A stretch of DNA of 64,000 bases from the NCBI RefSeq assembly GCF_019097595.1, contig NC_080716.1, positions 27,989,901 through 28,053,900 on the forward strand, read 5' to 3'. The DNA comes from Hemibagrus wyckioides. Its lineage: Eukaryota > Chordata > Actinopteri > Siluriformes > Bagridae. The position numbers were made by a program, and so were the translations under genes. This document shows positions 22,545 through 34,189 of this stretch, one piece after another (positions within the stretch are counted from its first letter, which is position 1; each line of letters opens with the position of its first letter). The notes below the pieces were generated by a model, which was not told the DNA's origin, made no database searches, and was given only the letters and a program-made list of their open reading frames with translations.

Positions 22545-23055
22545 AAACAGTATATCACATCTAGAGTGTTTACTTCTGCATGTTCCAATGTGTGTGTAAT
22601 AATGTGTGTGTTTACATAATTATAATATTTAGCCTGATGCTAACTAGCTCGTTAGCAGACGTGGCCATTGGTTTACATAATTATAATATTTAGCCTGATG
22701 CTAACTAGCTCGTTAGCAGACGTGGCCATTGGTTTACATAATTATAATATTTAGCCTGATGCTAACTAGCTCGTTAGCAGACTTGGCCAATGGTTTACAT
22801 ATTTTTAATATTTAGCTTGATGCTAAGTAGCTCGTTAGCCAGCGTGGCCATTGGTTTACATAATTATAATATTTAGCCTGATGCTAAGTAGCTCGTTAGC
22901 AGACTTGGCCAGTGGTTTACATATTTTTAATATTTAGCCTGATGCTAAGTTGCTTGTTAGCAAACGTGGCCACTGGTTTACAGAAATATAATATTTAGCC
23001 TGATGCTAACAATATTGTCTGTTAAGTAATAATCTGCTAATAAAAACAGTTATTT

Positions 23056-24214
23056 CTAACAGAAAAATCCAAGGGGATGGGTACAGGTGTTCCTAATAAA
23101 GTGGCGAATAAATGTATAAATATTATGGATTACATAGTAGAGCGTTCAGCTGGATGAAAGCTATGAATGCTAGTTAGAGATGTAACTGTGGTCTTATAAG
23201 CTTGTGTGAAATGTAGCTCTGTATCATTTTAGCTATGAAATGCGGCTGCTGATAAGGCAGATGGTCCAAAATCTTAAGGTTTATGTAGGACTGAAAATAG
23301 GATCAAAGAAAACACACAGTCTGAGATTCAACACTATTTATTCTTGCTGATGGTGGATCTGGAGCTGCTACATTTTAGGTCTATAATTTTATTAACAGAT
23401 CTCGGATCATCACAAAGATACGGCTGTAGATTTAAACCCTTAATGAGCGAGCCAGAGGAAACGGTGGCAAGGAAAAAGTCATCTTCTTCTGGGAGACACT
23501 GGACTGTGATGTTATAGATCATAACTCTTCAAATCTTTCAGTGGTGTACAATATAGAGAATACTGAGGGTGTTAAAAAGGTGTTCTTTATGATCATTACA
23601 GCAGAAGTCTTAATTCTACAGTGTCCAGGAAACAACCTTCAACAGAACATACAGGGCAAACCTATCACCAAGGCATTCAGTTCTTCTGCCCTTTTGGCAT
23701 AAAATATTCTACCCACAAAAAGGCTAGCACTTCAGAGCATACATGGCCTGTGTACTAGTAGCACTAGAGGTCAGAATCACTTCCTGACCTGCTACTTAGC
23801 AGTTATGCAGCTGCTCACCGGTCTGAGGGGATGAACCAAACCATTTAATAATGTTTTCTCTTCCATAAAACTGTTATTGCAAATAGTTACTGGACCTCAG
23901 TCTGGCCTTTGTTCTTCATGTTGTTAAAAATGGATTATAGTCCAGATTAAGAGCCTGATGTTTCAGCTCAGTGATATTCTCTTCACCAGCCGTAAACAAT
24001 GTCAGAGTTTTACTTGTAGCACACAATCTTATGACTGCATTTATTTTACATATATATACATACCACCAGCCCCATTGTGATCTGTGATGTAAACAAGACT
24101 TTATGTGAACATTAACAAAGACTCATGGCCTGTATCTGCAGGAATTTTTTGTTCTATTATTGTGATTATTAAGGAAATGCTCTGTAGTCTCCCATCTGCT
24201 CCAGGTTTCTGACT
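23056..24214. other. 3' flank of intact USP gene, noncoding
   Basis: The first part is duplicated flank shared with 16806-17594. From 23839 the sequence is unique to this copy and AT-rich, and is presumably 3' untranslated or intergenic. It contains a short (TA)n run at about 24050. No further gene is supported. Confidence 0.65.
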
Positions 24215-25102
24215 TCAGCCAGTGCTCACTCTCTCGTAGAGGAGCACATAGGCGACAGACGACCTCTTCTTTAAGACGTCCTCCTCAGTGATCGGAGTGA
24301 CCCACTCGTCGTTGTAGGTTTTCCACTGTTGATCACTGCGACTGTAACAATCACTCAGATAATGGCCTGGAAAAGATACACACAGAAATACTACGTATGG
24401 ACCAGTATACCTTGGGTGTTACATGCTAAATAATTCCTAAACATGCAGTCTGTATTTCTAAATGTGTGTGTATGCGTGTGTTTCTATCTTACCGTATTGA
24501 GCTGAGGATCCAACATGGCTCAGGACACTGATCAGCCGATACGTGGAGGTTGATCCACCCTAAAAACAACACACATCACAATACAGGTCACACACACACA
24601 CACAAGTCATGTGTACACACTACACTGTTCATTCCTCCTTCCCAACTCTCTTTCCTATCTTTCTCACTTCATCCATTACTGTGTCTCTCTGTCTGTCTCT
24701 CACCAGGTGTTTTCTGCCTGTCTCTCTGACCTCAGCTTTGCTGTTCTCTACATGAAGAAGAAAAGCACAAACTAAACATTACCTTTGGTCTTTAATTAAC
24801 CTGGATGTGATTTATATTGGCTGTAAACATTAGGGGACATTCTTGGACTCTTGTTGGATTAGAGGCTCGGACCAGTTACTTGTTTGTGACCTACCTGTTC
24901 CGGGCGTGTGGGATTGAGGAGGGCAGGCTCCTATCTGCAGCTCAGGTTGGATGTCCATCGGAGTGTTCAGCTTGACCACTCTGTAATTTTTAGTCAACGT
25001 GAACCTGTTCAGCTGCATAACCAGAAACCTGGACAGAAAAGAAAAGTAATAGAAAAAGTATTAGAGCTGACGATATGCACCTTTTATAGCACCTGCAACC
25101 CA

Positions 25103-25139
<37 letters not shown>

Positions 25140-25651
25140 CATCCTTACCTGGGCAGAGTGTGGAACGTCCACCTGGAGCTGGCATATTCTCCTCCACACA
25201 TTGTGCACTTGCTCTCGATCTCTGATGCTTTCTGTAACAGACAATATTCATACACAAAGCGGTCAGTGATAATATGAAGTGATGGACGAATAAAAGAAAG
25301 AGAAGCAGACTGAGAGTTGCTCACATTAACTGCGTCATAGAGGCACTGGTCCACCGAGTTGTACACCAAAGGCAGAGAGATGTGATTAAACACGTCCACT
25401 TTGTTTTTCTGCTGGGATCCACAGCTGCAACACATGAAATACATCAACATCTGCCCATCATCTGCATCATGTACAACCTCCAAACTCGTTATATTATGTG
25501 ATGTACCTGGAGCATGTTATAATATTCCTCATCTGGAACATGAAGTTGTTCTTGATAGGACATCTAGGGTGAACATCCTCTTGCCAACCCTGCCATCGTC
25601 CAGCCTCCTCCATTTGGGTCAGACAGTGGCAGAGGAATTCATGGGCATCCT

Positions 25652-25682
<31 letters not shown>

Positions 25683-28034
25683 GTAATAAACATTAAATCC
25701 TATCTAGAGTGTTTACTTCTGCATGTTTTAATGTGTGTGTAATTATGTGTGTGTTTGTGAACTCACATTCTGGTTGTCGATGGTGAATTCTGGGTTGATT
25801 TCAGCAGCTGATTCAATGAGGGCCTCGAGAATAGACTCCGTGTCATATCGAGGCTCTGATCCCTTTCTTATCCTCGACAATTCCGCAAAACACCTGCAAA
25901 AGATCCAGGGAGAACTGCCTATAAACTCAACCTTCAGTGATATTCCTAAACCTGGCTCTTGTTGTCATTTTGGAAGATAAATATACAGTAAAATGTAGTC
26001 TTGGTACCTGATGAATGTGTCCTCTATGTTCTGGTTAGAATTGTCCAGCAGGTTGCAGAGCTGTTCACAGAAAGCTTCAGCTGTGAACAGACACTGCAGA
26101 CTCGCATTAATGTAGCAGTTGTTACCAAAATTAGGCAACCTGCAACAGATCCACATGTTAGATCCACATTCAGGTCCACAAAAGAACACTAGCACTGTTA
26201 ATACGCTTATTTATATTCTAATGCATTCTAATACCAAATATTAATCTTTTATTCCAATCTGACTTTTATTTATGAATGAGATACACGTCAACTCGTCATA
26301 CCCGCCAAGGAGCTCTTCATTTTCTGGGATGTAGGAGAGAGCCATGCTGTTTTCGTCAAAGGAATCTGAAGTCCAGCTTTGACTATCAGATGAAGCTGGA
26401 CACTGGCTCTGTCCATCAGACGAAGGTGTCTTTCCCTCAGGCATCATCTTTTTGGAACTGAAACGGTGAGGGATAGAGTTTATACTGAACTATTTGGATC
26501 TGTGCATTTACAGGTTTGGATATAAGTTCCACTCTATAAAAGATTTTAAATACAGCTTTCCTTGCCATATTTTTCTTGTCTGTGTCTCACCTGAATGCAT
26601 GTAGATCTGTTACACTTTTCTTCTGTTGGTTGTCTGAAGCCAACTGGTTCAGTTCCTGGAGAAGCCTTTCCAGTTTGTCCTCCCAGTAGTACTGCATAAT
26701 TCTTTCCTCCTTCCTTTCATGGTCATGGAGCATCACCTCCTGCCTGTCCTCCATTACTGTACTCTTTAGACTGGTCTGGAATGACCTTTTTAAATCTTTT
26801 GGAATACAGGGCTCTTTGACCTCTGTGGCCTTCGGGGTATTCCCCGGGGTGGACCCTGCTAACAGTTTCAGTAAGACCATTTGGGGGGTCTCTTCTGAAG
26901 ATTCTGAGCTGCTGAGGAATAAACAGATACTGTTTGTCTTCACAGTGACTATCAGTCAAATTCTGCAGTATTTCTAAAATCCAGGCTCTGAACCTACACA
27001 ATTTATCTCTACAAACCTAAAGTTCTTACACTTTTCTGATGTCAACATGGAGCTGTATAGTTTCTGCTTAAACCTACCTTTCAGTAAATGCTGCAGGTTG
27101 CACATTGCTCTTCTTCTACACATGAAGAAACAAACAGATATCAGACAGATGTTTATAAAAAACACAATAAACTGTGACATAAAAGACGTTTCATATGATC
27201 TTTCACTAACTTTCACTTCTAATGTAATATTTCAGTAACAAATGGTAAATATGATCCTAGTTGATCAATATTTTCAATAAATGTAGTTTTTACCTTCCAG
27301 AAACACCATCTGGAGATTTTCCTCGCTCCACCCTGCTTCTTCTTCTTTGTGGACTTCTCACTAGTTTGGGACGTCTCTGTAGCCTTTGTTGACCTGTTGG
27401 TCCTGAGGAATAAACAGAAGCTGTTTGTCACACAAGGCTCTGAGCCTAAACGATCTCTGTCTGAATTCATTACCAGTAATAATGCTGTTAGCTGAGCTGT
27501 ACATATCTGTAATGTGTCTTACCTTTCTGAAGATGTCACAGATACTGGAGGTGACTCCTGAGTCTTCTACAGAGAATAAAACACACACGAGAGATACTTA
27601 TTAAATAAAAGATCAATACTAAGGCTATTAACATGTTGTATTAACGTTAGAATTTGAAATATATCTGTGTCCTTAATTCTAGTTGAATATGAGTAGTTCA
27701 TTTCCATCAGACACGTACTGAAGTCAGACTCCATAACACCGTTATATTGTGCTATAACCTCAATGTCTGACCTTTTTTTCTCCTGTTGTAAAAGTGGCAT
27801 TATTATCAGCGACAAGACAACATTACTCTCGGTAAATAAATCTTTTTAAAACATTCAATTCGCTGATAAAGTGATGAATTTGCCTGTACATGAGATTTTG
27901 TTGTCCGTCTGTTGAAGCGCACTGGACTCATCAATCTGGTCAGTTTCACAGAAACGGACAGTAAAAGTAAAGGGTGAAAGTTTCCTGATTGAAGGATTTC
28001 TTACCTTCCGCCAAATACACGGGAAGCAGAACAT
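24215..28034 (-). CDS. USP37-like ubiquitin-specific protease, intact, 15 exons
   Basis: This is a cysteine deubiquitinase of family C19 that would cleave ubiquitin from proteins. Coding exons: 28005-28034, 27523-27566, 27294-27402, 27078-27115, 26591-26911, 26302-26457, 26008-26139, 25767-25893, 25507-25649, 25325-25424, 25149-25231, 24895-25028, 24704-24747, 24493-24559 and 24215-24366. Every junction is GT-AG and all phases agree, giving 1680 nt and 559 residues. The Cys box is GLPNFGNNCYINASLQ with C241. Zinc-ribbon pairs are C365/C368 and C409/C412. The substrate-pocket segment reads FLVMQLNRFTL. The His box is YGHYLSD with H511, followed by TYND at 526-529. Residues 1-230 are a Ser/Lys-rich extension. 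Human USP37 is much longer and has UIM motifs, which are absent here. The start (MFCFPCIWRK) is inferred from phase continuity. Confidence 0.9.
25546..26520. repeat. Segmental duplication, right part (matches 18181-19155)
   Basis: Intact gene sequence from within exon 9 to just beyond exon 6 is nearly identical to 18181-19155 at a constant offset of 7365. Only scattered substitutions separate the two. Similarity ends at GTTTGGAT on the upstream side and at TTGTTCTTGATAG inside exon 9. Confidence 0.92.
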
Positions 28035-28245
28035 TTGATCAAGTTAATCAACTAAAAACAATCTTATACAAATCCTATAAGTGAATACGCTCGGAGTAAA
28101 AACGGGGCTCTTCAATCCTGTCTCTATGTCGTTTCTATAACTACATGGAGGAACGCGCGCTTCTGTTACAATCACTGACGTCATCTAATTAGCATACGCT
28201 GCTCAGTGAAACACACGCACGCGCACACACACACACACGATAGCC
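28035..28245 (-). promoter_or_regulatory. Probable 5' flank of the USP gene
   Basis: The stretch upstream of the inferred ATG includes CGCGCGCTTCTG and CACTGACGTCATC, the latter a CRE-like TGACGTCA at about 28166-28174, and then a short (AC)n tract. No TATA box stands out. The promoter assignment rests only on position and these motifs. Confidence 0.4.
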
Positions 28246-28342
28246 ATATACACTCACCGGTCAGAACGTTAACTGAAGCTTATGACCTGTATATGCAGGA
28301 TTTTACAGGTGTTCCTAATAAAGTGGACAGTGAGTGTATATT
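28246..28342. mobile_element. Short inverted-repeat element (MITE-like)
   Basis: The left end is ATATACACTCACCGGTCAG; the right end, GTGGACAGTGAGTGTATAT, reads ATATACACTCACTGTCCAC on the other strand. The roughly 97-bp interior includes ACAGGTGTTCCTAATAAAGT, which also occurs without the ends at 16845 and 23087. This fits a small non-autonomous DNA transposon, here close upstream of the USP gene. Confidence 0.7.
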
Positions 28343-29342
28343 TATATATACTCTATTTTCATACCCAAAGTCACTGTACAGCCATAACAAAATACAGAGC
28401 CCAATGAGAGAAGACTTACTTACTGTAATGTACACTTCAATAGGATCAGCTGTACCGCTCTTCATGCTGACAGAAATGTTACTGGACAGAGGAGAAAAAC
28501 CTTCACTGTTCTTATTGCAAGCTTTAAACTGTCCACTTTTAGCCTGTACCTACTGTAGCCTCAGATTCTCGTGCTTGTCTGAGTGGACAGAGTGGACCAG
28601 CAGTCCATCTGCATCAAGGTTTATCATGTTGTGTGTTCTGAGATTGTCTTCTTTTGGGCTCAGCATGGTTGTATAAAGCGCTTATTTCAGTAACAGCTTT
28701 CCAAATGACTTGAACCAGGCTGGTCATTCCTCTGAACTCTCTCATCAAGGTGTCTGCCCCAGTGGGCATTTTATAAAGAACTGCATATATAAATAATTTT
28801 CTTTTCCATACACTGTGGTTTAATGTTATGAAAATAAATGCACTAAAACACTCAATACACACACTTCTTGATACTTAAACTCAGGTCAGGGAATTTCCCT
28901 TTGCAACAATGTCCATTGTTAAAATCTCTATAGAAATAAAACTGAACTGAACTTTTGCATAGACATCACCTTTTCATCATGAGAAAATAAAACATAATAA
29001 GGAGATGCAGATTTTCATCACAGAGAGGAACATGTTCAAGACATTTTAGTGACATCTGGTGGTTAAAAAGGACGAGTTCAGGTATCTAATGAGTGGATTC
29101 TGAAAAATCAGGCCCCATGGGACAGGACTCCTACACCTGAAATCAGACCTACAAGGAATCATTCCTGGTTTCTCACACAAACACAAGTCTGAATAACAAA
29201 GAAAACCATGAAGGATTAACTAATGAGAATTAAAAATAAATACATTAATAAGAATAACCTAATGAAGGTATTAAATTAAACTATTTACTATAAGGACATC
29301 AGAGGAGTGTGTATTACATTCTGTTCATAGAATGGACGAAGA
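28343..29342. other. Noncoding stretch
   Basis: AT-rich sequence without a supported gene. The plus-strand open frame at 28206-28676 begins in the (AC)n tract and the MITE and has no recognisable protein content. Confidence 0.65.
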
Positions 29343-29345
29343 AGG

Positions 29346-29349
29346 GAAA

Positions 29350-29417
<68 letters not shown>

Positions 29418-29420
29418 AAT
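29346..29420. repeat. (GAAA)n microsatellite
   Basis: About 18 uninterrupted AAAG/GAAA units. The minus-strand FLSFFLSF open frames are translations of this tract. Confidence 0.97.
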
Positions 29421-29862
29421 GAGAGACAAAGTGCCACGTGTGATTTATATGCACCTGTTTTTTTTTTGTTTTTTTTTTTAGAAAATTCCATCCAACTTCC
29501 ATCCAGACTGAACCCGGTTCGAATCCGACCTCAGACAAGGATTAAATATTGAACTCAGTTCAGAAATGACTTCTGTTAGTCTACAGAAACATTCCTGCTG
29601 TCAAAATGAGTCAAGTTCTAACTCCTGTGTAGTTCTTGTTGATTTCCATTATTTCATTATCTGTAAAATATGGCTTCTCTATACATATGTACTGTTAGAA
29701 ATATTGTCTTTTATTTTTCTTTTACAAAGAGAAGAATAATACAGCACAAGACACACACCATAACAACATACATAAGTGATAAATTATTATAAAATACTAA
29801 CAAAGTATAGAAATCTATAAACAAAAAACTAGCAATATTTATAATATTAAATACATATCTAT
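29421..29862. other. Noncoding AT-rich stretch
   Basis: Contains a T-rich tract at about 29459-29480 and otherwise nothing that I can assign. Confidence 0.6.
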
Positions 29863-29867
29863 ATTTT

Positions 29868-30065
29868 CTATATTTCTTTGAGCCACTGCTCTTTTGTCAT
29901 CGTCTCTGTCACCGGACAATAAATTCTGCCCTGGTCCTGGTTATGTCCAGTTGCCGATGTCCTATAAAGACCACACTGTCTGTAAGTGTCCGCCTTCCAC
30001 TCACCTAACATCTGCACATGGAGGACGTGGCACAGGTGGTTGAAATGCTGAAGCTGGAGGAACAC
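29868..30065 (-). pseudogene. Possible relic with zinc-knuckle-like motif
   Basis: A minus-strand open stretch encodes QCGLYRTSATGHNQDQGRIY followed by CPVTETMTKEQWLKEI and a stop. The CG-x2-RT-x2-TGH-x2-D-x4-YCP pattern resembles a small Cys/His module I recall from repetitive uncharacterised fish proteins. No start, promoter or neighbouring exon is clear. I regard it as a fragment of a mobile-element-like gene, with little certainty. Confidence 0.3.
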
Positions 30066-30944
30066 TGCTTGGCTGATGGACCATCACAGAGGGTGGAGAG
30101 CTGCTGGGCTGGGGAGTGCTGGTGGCTGAGGGTCCAGGGTCCACAAACACAGTGAATGTGGGTTTGGTGTGGGGACCATGCTTGATGGAAGTGCTGGGTC
30201 CGATAGGAACAGCACCAGCTTGTCCCAGTATGCCTAAAACAACATGATGAATAAAATATACATTAACAGTCTACGTTCATGGCAGTAAAATTTAAGCAAT
30301 GGGTAAAGAGTTTAGGTGAGATATTTTAGATATAATATACAGAGATATTTACGTACCAAATTCTGGAGAATCTGGAAAAAAATGATAACTGTCCACAGGC
30401 CTGCACTGGACTTTTACTTACCTGTAACATTAACAAAAACACTGTCAGTTGGCACACAACCTATAGATTACATGGTATGGCTTTATGTCTTTTCTATACA
30501 TACCCTGTGGTGAGGAGCAGGTCTGTCACCAGCTGCAGAGGGCCACACACCTGTACTGGAAAACTGCCCCAGGTGGGACGTCCACTCCTCATCCCCCATG
30601 GCCTTATGAGATTTCTGAAGCTTCAGTAGTAGAAAACCTGTTGAAAATAAACACATTCTACAGTAATTCTTTTAAAATGGCCTGGGTTTCATTCACAATT
30701 TCCATTGTTACCAGCTTAGTTGTTTTTGTTTGGTCATCTTTGCCCCTGGCTTGCCCACTGTAGGTTCTGAACAGTGTCTGTGAAGACCATAGGCAGTGTG
30801 GAAGTTAAATTCAGCATGTTGAATTGAATAACAATAATTAAACCATAATATACAATAATTAAATAAATAAAAACGAACAACAACATGCAATTCCCTACAA
30901 TTTCCAGTCCTCTTAGATTGGGCACAGGCTCCATGTGTCTGCAG
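30066..30944. other. Noncoding stretch, no supported gene
   Basis: Upstream of the zinc-knuckle-like relic. A proline- and glycine-rich minus-strand reading at 30060-30235 could be a continuation of that relic, but I cannot place splice sites with confidence. Nothing else is recognised. Confidence 0.5.
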
Positions 30945-31670
30945 GCTATATATTTATGTAAACCAGTGGCCACGTTTGCTAACGAGCTAGTTAGCATCAG
31001 GCTAAATATTATAATTATGTAAACCAGTACCCACGTTTGCTAACGAGCTAGTTAGCATCAGGCTAAATATTATAATTATGTAAACCAGTAGCCACGTTTG
31101 CTAACGAGCTAGTTAGCATCAGGCTAAATATTATAATTATGTAAACCAATGGCCACGCTGGCTAACGAGCTACTTAGCATCAAGCTAAATATTAAAAATA
31201 TGTAAACCATTGGCCAAGTCTGCTAACGAGCTAGTTAGCATCAGGCTAAATATTATAATTATGTAAACCAATGGCCACGTCTGCTAACGAGCTAGTTAGC
31301 ATCAGGCTAAATATTATATTTATGTAAACAAGTATCCACGTTTGCTAACGAACTAGTTAGCATCAAGCTAAATATTATAATTATGTAAACCAGTAGCCAT
31401 GTTTGCTAAGGAGCTAGTTAGCGTCAGGCTAAATATTATAGTTTTGCAAACCAATAGCCACGTTTGCTAACGAGCTAGTTAGCATCAGGCTAAATATTAT
31501 ACTTATATAAACCAGTAGCCACGTTTTCTAACGAGCTAGTTAGCATCAGGCTAAATATTATATTTATGTAAACGAGTGACCACGTTTGCTAACGAGCTAG
31601 TTAGCGTCAGGCTAAATATTATAATTATGCAAACCAATAGCCACGTTTGCTAACGAGCTAGGTAGCATCA
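30945..31670 (+). repeat. 61-bp iteron array, forward, about 12 units
   Basis: Units of TATGTAAACCAGTGGCCACG then TTTGCTAACGAGCTAGTTAG and CATCAGGCTAAATATTATAA. Same family as the arms of the fold-back elements. The array ends in a partial unit running into CATCACCAAGTGTTTTCC, the same exit sequence as at 33322. No inverted partner is seen nearby. Confidence 0.95.
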
Positions 31671-31735
31671 CCAAGTGTTTTCCTTCTTACATAATATACT
31701 ATCAAGAAAAGAAATAAAGCTCGTCTCTCTCTGTT

Positions 31736-31766
<31 letters not shown>

Positions 31767-31930
31767 GCCTTTTGTATGATTTGAGAGCGTGTGATTGGAC
31801 TATTCAGTGTGTGTGTGTGTGTGTGTGTGTGATTGGACTATTCAGTGTGTGTGTGTGTGTGTGTGTGTGATTGGACTATTCTGTGTGTGTGTGTGTGTGT
31901 GTGGTGATGAGTAGTTGTTGATGAGTAGCT
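31671..31930 (+). repeat. GT-array satellite attached to iteron array (first)
   Basis: After the iterons comes CAAGTGTTTTCCTTCTTACA followed by TAATATACTATCAAGAAAAG. Then come (CT)n and (CA)n tracts and three copies of GTGATTGGACTATTC plus (TG)n, ending with GTGATGAGTAG. GGACTATTC is shared with the 35-bp module of the large array. Confidence 0.85.
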
Positions 31931-32534
31931 CATTGTTGGTGCTTTTGGTGGTGCACAGGGATCAGCATGGGCACCCTGACTGGTCCGATAGAGCTGTAGT
32001 TTTGGAGATGCTCTGATCCAGTGGTCTAGCCATCATAATTTGGTCCTTCGTCAAACTCGTTCAAATCCTTACGCTTGTCCATTTTTCCTGCTTCTAACAC
32101 ATCAACTTTGAGGACAAAATGTTCACTCGCTGTCTAATATATCCCACCCACTAACAGGTGCCATAATGAGGAGATACTCTGTCTTATTCACGGCACCTGG
32201 CATTGGTCATAATGTTATGGCTGATCGGTGTATATAATAGGTCTTAACCTATTACTGATAGGTACTGGAATGAAATCTATGTTCAGAAGTAGACAAGCCT
32301 TTACTTTCTGTGCAGATCTTGCAGTGTATCAAGGTAAATAAAGGCAGCATACAAGTGACAGTAAATAAGTTATTTTTCCAAAACATATTTGAAACATTAA
32401 AGTATATATATATATATATATGCTCTATGTCTCTTCTTTTCACTCACTGCAAGGGACTGAGTGGCTTTCTGACAGTGGTGGACCATCAGGGTCAGCAAGG
32501 CCTTCTCTGCTGGCCTATATATATATATATATAT
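31931..32534. other. Noncoding stretch with AT microsatellites
   Basis: Contains two (TA)n tracts at about 32403-32421 and 32515-32538, and GGTGCACAGGGATCAGCATG-type sequence that I cannot assign. No gene is supported. Confidence 0.55.
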
Positions 32535-33335
32535 ATATTATTACTCAACAGACAATATTATTTATTTATATATTATTATAATATTGTTAATATAATATAA
32601 ATATTATATTTATGTAAACCAGTAGCCACGTTTGCGAACAAGCTAGTTAGCATAAGGTTAAATATTATATTTATGTAAACCAGTAGCCATGTTTGCTAGC
32701 GAGCTAGTTAGCAACAGGCTAAAATTATAATTATGTAAACAAGTAGCCACGTTTGCTAATGAGCTAGTTAGCATTAGACTGTATATTATATTTATGTAAA
32801 CCCGTAGCCACATTTGCTAACGAGCTATTTAGCATCAGGCTAAATATTATAATTATGCAAACCAATAGCCACGTTTGCTAACCAGGTAATTAGCATCAGG
32901 CTAAATATTATAATTATGTAAACCAGTGACCACGTTTGCTAACGAGCTAGTTAGCATCAGGCTAAATATTATAATTATGTAAACCAGTAGCCATGTTTGC
33001 TAACGAGCCAGTTAGCATCAGGCTAAATATTATAATTATGCAAACCAATAGCCACGTTTGCTAACCAGGTAATTAGCATCAGGCTAAATATTATAATTAT
33101 GTAAACCAGTAGCCACGTTTGCTAACGAGCCAGTTAGCATCAGGCTAAATATTATAATTATGTAAACCAGTGACCACGTTTGCTAACGAGCTAGTTAGCA
33201 TCAGGCTAAATATTATAATTATGTAAACCAGTAGCCACGTTTGCTAACGAGCCAGTTAGCATCAGGCTAAATATTAAAATTATGCAAACCAATAGCCACG
33301 TTTGCTAACGAGCTAGTTAGCATCACCATGTGTTT
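32535..33335 (+). repeat. 61-bp iteron array, forward, about 12 units
   Basis: Begins with ATTACTCAACAGACAATATT, the same end sequence as the fold-back elements, then 61-bp units to 33322. A two-unit pattern alternates GTAAACCAGTGACC with GCAAACCAATAGCC and CTAACCAGGTAATTAGC, indicating higher-order amplification. Confidence 0.95.
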
Positions 33336-33545
33336 TCCTTCTTACATAATATACTATCAAGAAAAGAAATGATTTGAGAGCGTGTGATTGTACTATTCAG
33401 TGCGTGTGTGTGTGTGTGTGTGATTGTACTATTCAGTGTGTGTATGAGTGTGTGTGTGGTGATGAGTAGGGTGTGTGTGTGTGTGTGTGGTGATGAGTAG
33501 GTGATCTATGTCATTTCCATCAGCAGTGAAACATGAAGTGAGATT
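33322..33545 (+). repeat. GT-array satellite attached to iteron array (second)
   Basis: Same exit sequence as 31671 (GTGTTTTCCTTCTTACATAA), then GTGATTGTACTATTCAGTG with (TG)n and GTGATGAGTAGG. It ends in the junction GTAGGTGATCTATGTCATTT then CCATCAGCAG, seen also at 14957 and 20797. Confidence 0.88.
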
Positions 33546-34189
33546 TTATCACAGCAGAAGCTGCAGGGTTTCTGTGATTACTGTGATGACCTTGTCCACT
33601 TGTTTTTATACAGCCACATTCACACACACATCGAGACCAGAGTTCATTCGTTTTCAGTGAGATCGGTGACTTTCGGTGACGTGAGTGACAGTGAACTCTG
33701 GAGACTAGATGTGGGCGTGTCCAAATCAGTGACATCATGAAGTTTTTTTTCCTAATACGGAGCGACCTGGTACAACAGGGGTTAAGACAGTAGCGTATGA
33801 TGTGATGCAGATATACACTAAATCTCCCTCAAAACCTTTTAGCCACAAGAAATCTGACTTGTTATCAACACTAGTAGCTCCACCCATTGATAAACACCGT
33901 TACTATGGCAACCAGTAATAGGAACCTGCTTCATAGCGACTTCATGGAACAGAGACTGAAGACTTGCAGCGACAAAATCACTGTATGTGTGAATGAAGCT
34001 TTAGGCTTTTAAATAAGGAATAAAACACTCCATGTCATGCTGGAGAGATGAAGCAGAGTCACAGTTACCACCTGGAGCTTCATTCATTTCCTATAATAAC
34101 ATTTCCGCCAGTCTTTTATTATGTTACATAATTGTCAGAGGAGGTATACTCAGGGGGGTATTGCCAATCCTCTACCATCTGATGTTCTC
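33546..34189. other. Noncoding stretch
   Basis: No supported gene. Mixed-composition sequence between the GT tract and the 42-bp array. Confidence 0.6.

Larger units (their letters stand above)
21475..23055. mobile_element. Iteron fold-back element B carrying USP exons
   Basis: Same architecture as 15681-16805. The left end reads TTATTAGCAGCTTATTACTC then AACAGACGATATTG. Forward 61-bp units run over about 21510-22150, inverted units over 22612-22990, and the right end is CAATATTGTCTGTTAAGTAA then TAATCTGCTAATAAAAAC. The USP exon fragment lies between the arms. The left arm is interrupted at 21593-21715 by a piece of another dispersed repeat. Confidence 0.7.

Noticed and set aside
27719..27734. 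Exon MESDF as the first coding exon of the USP gene
   Set aside because: It would enter exon 2 in a phase that leads to a stop in exon 3. The exon at 28005-28034 fits all phases.
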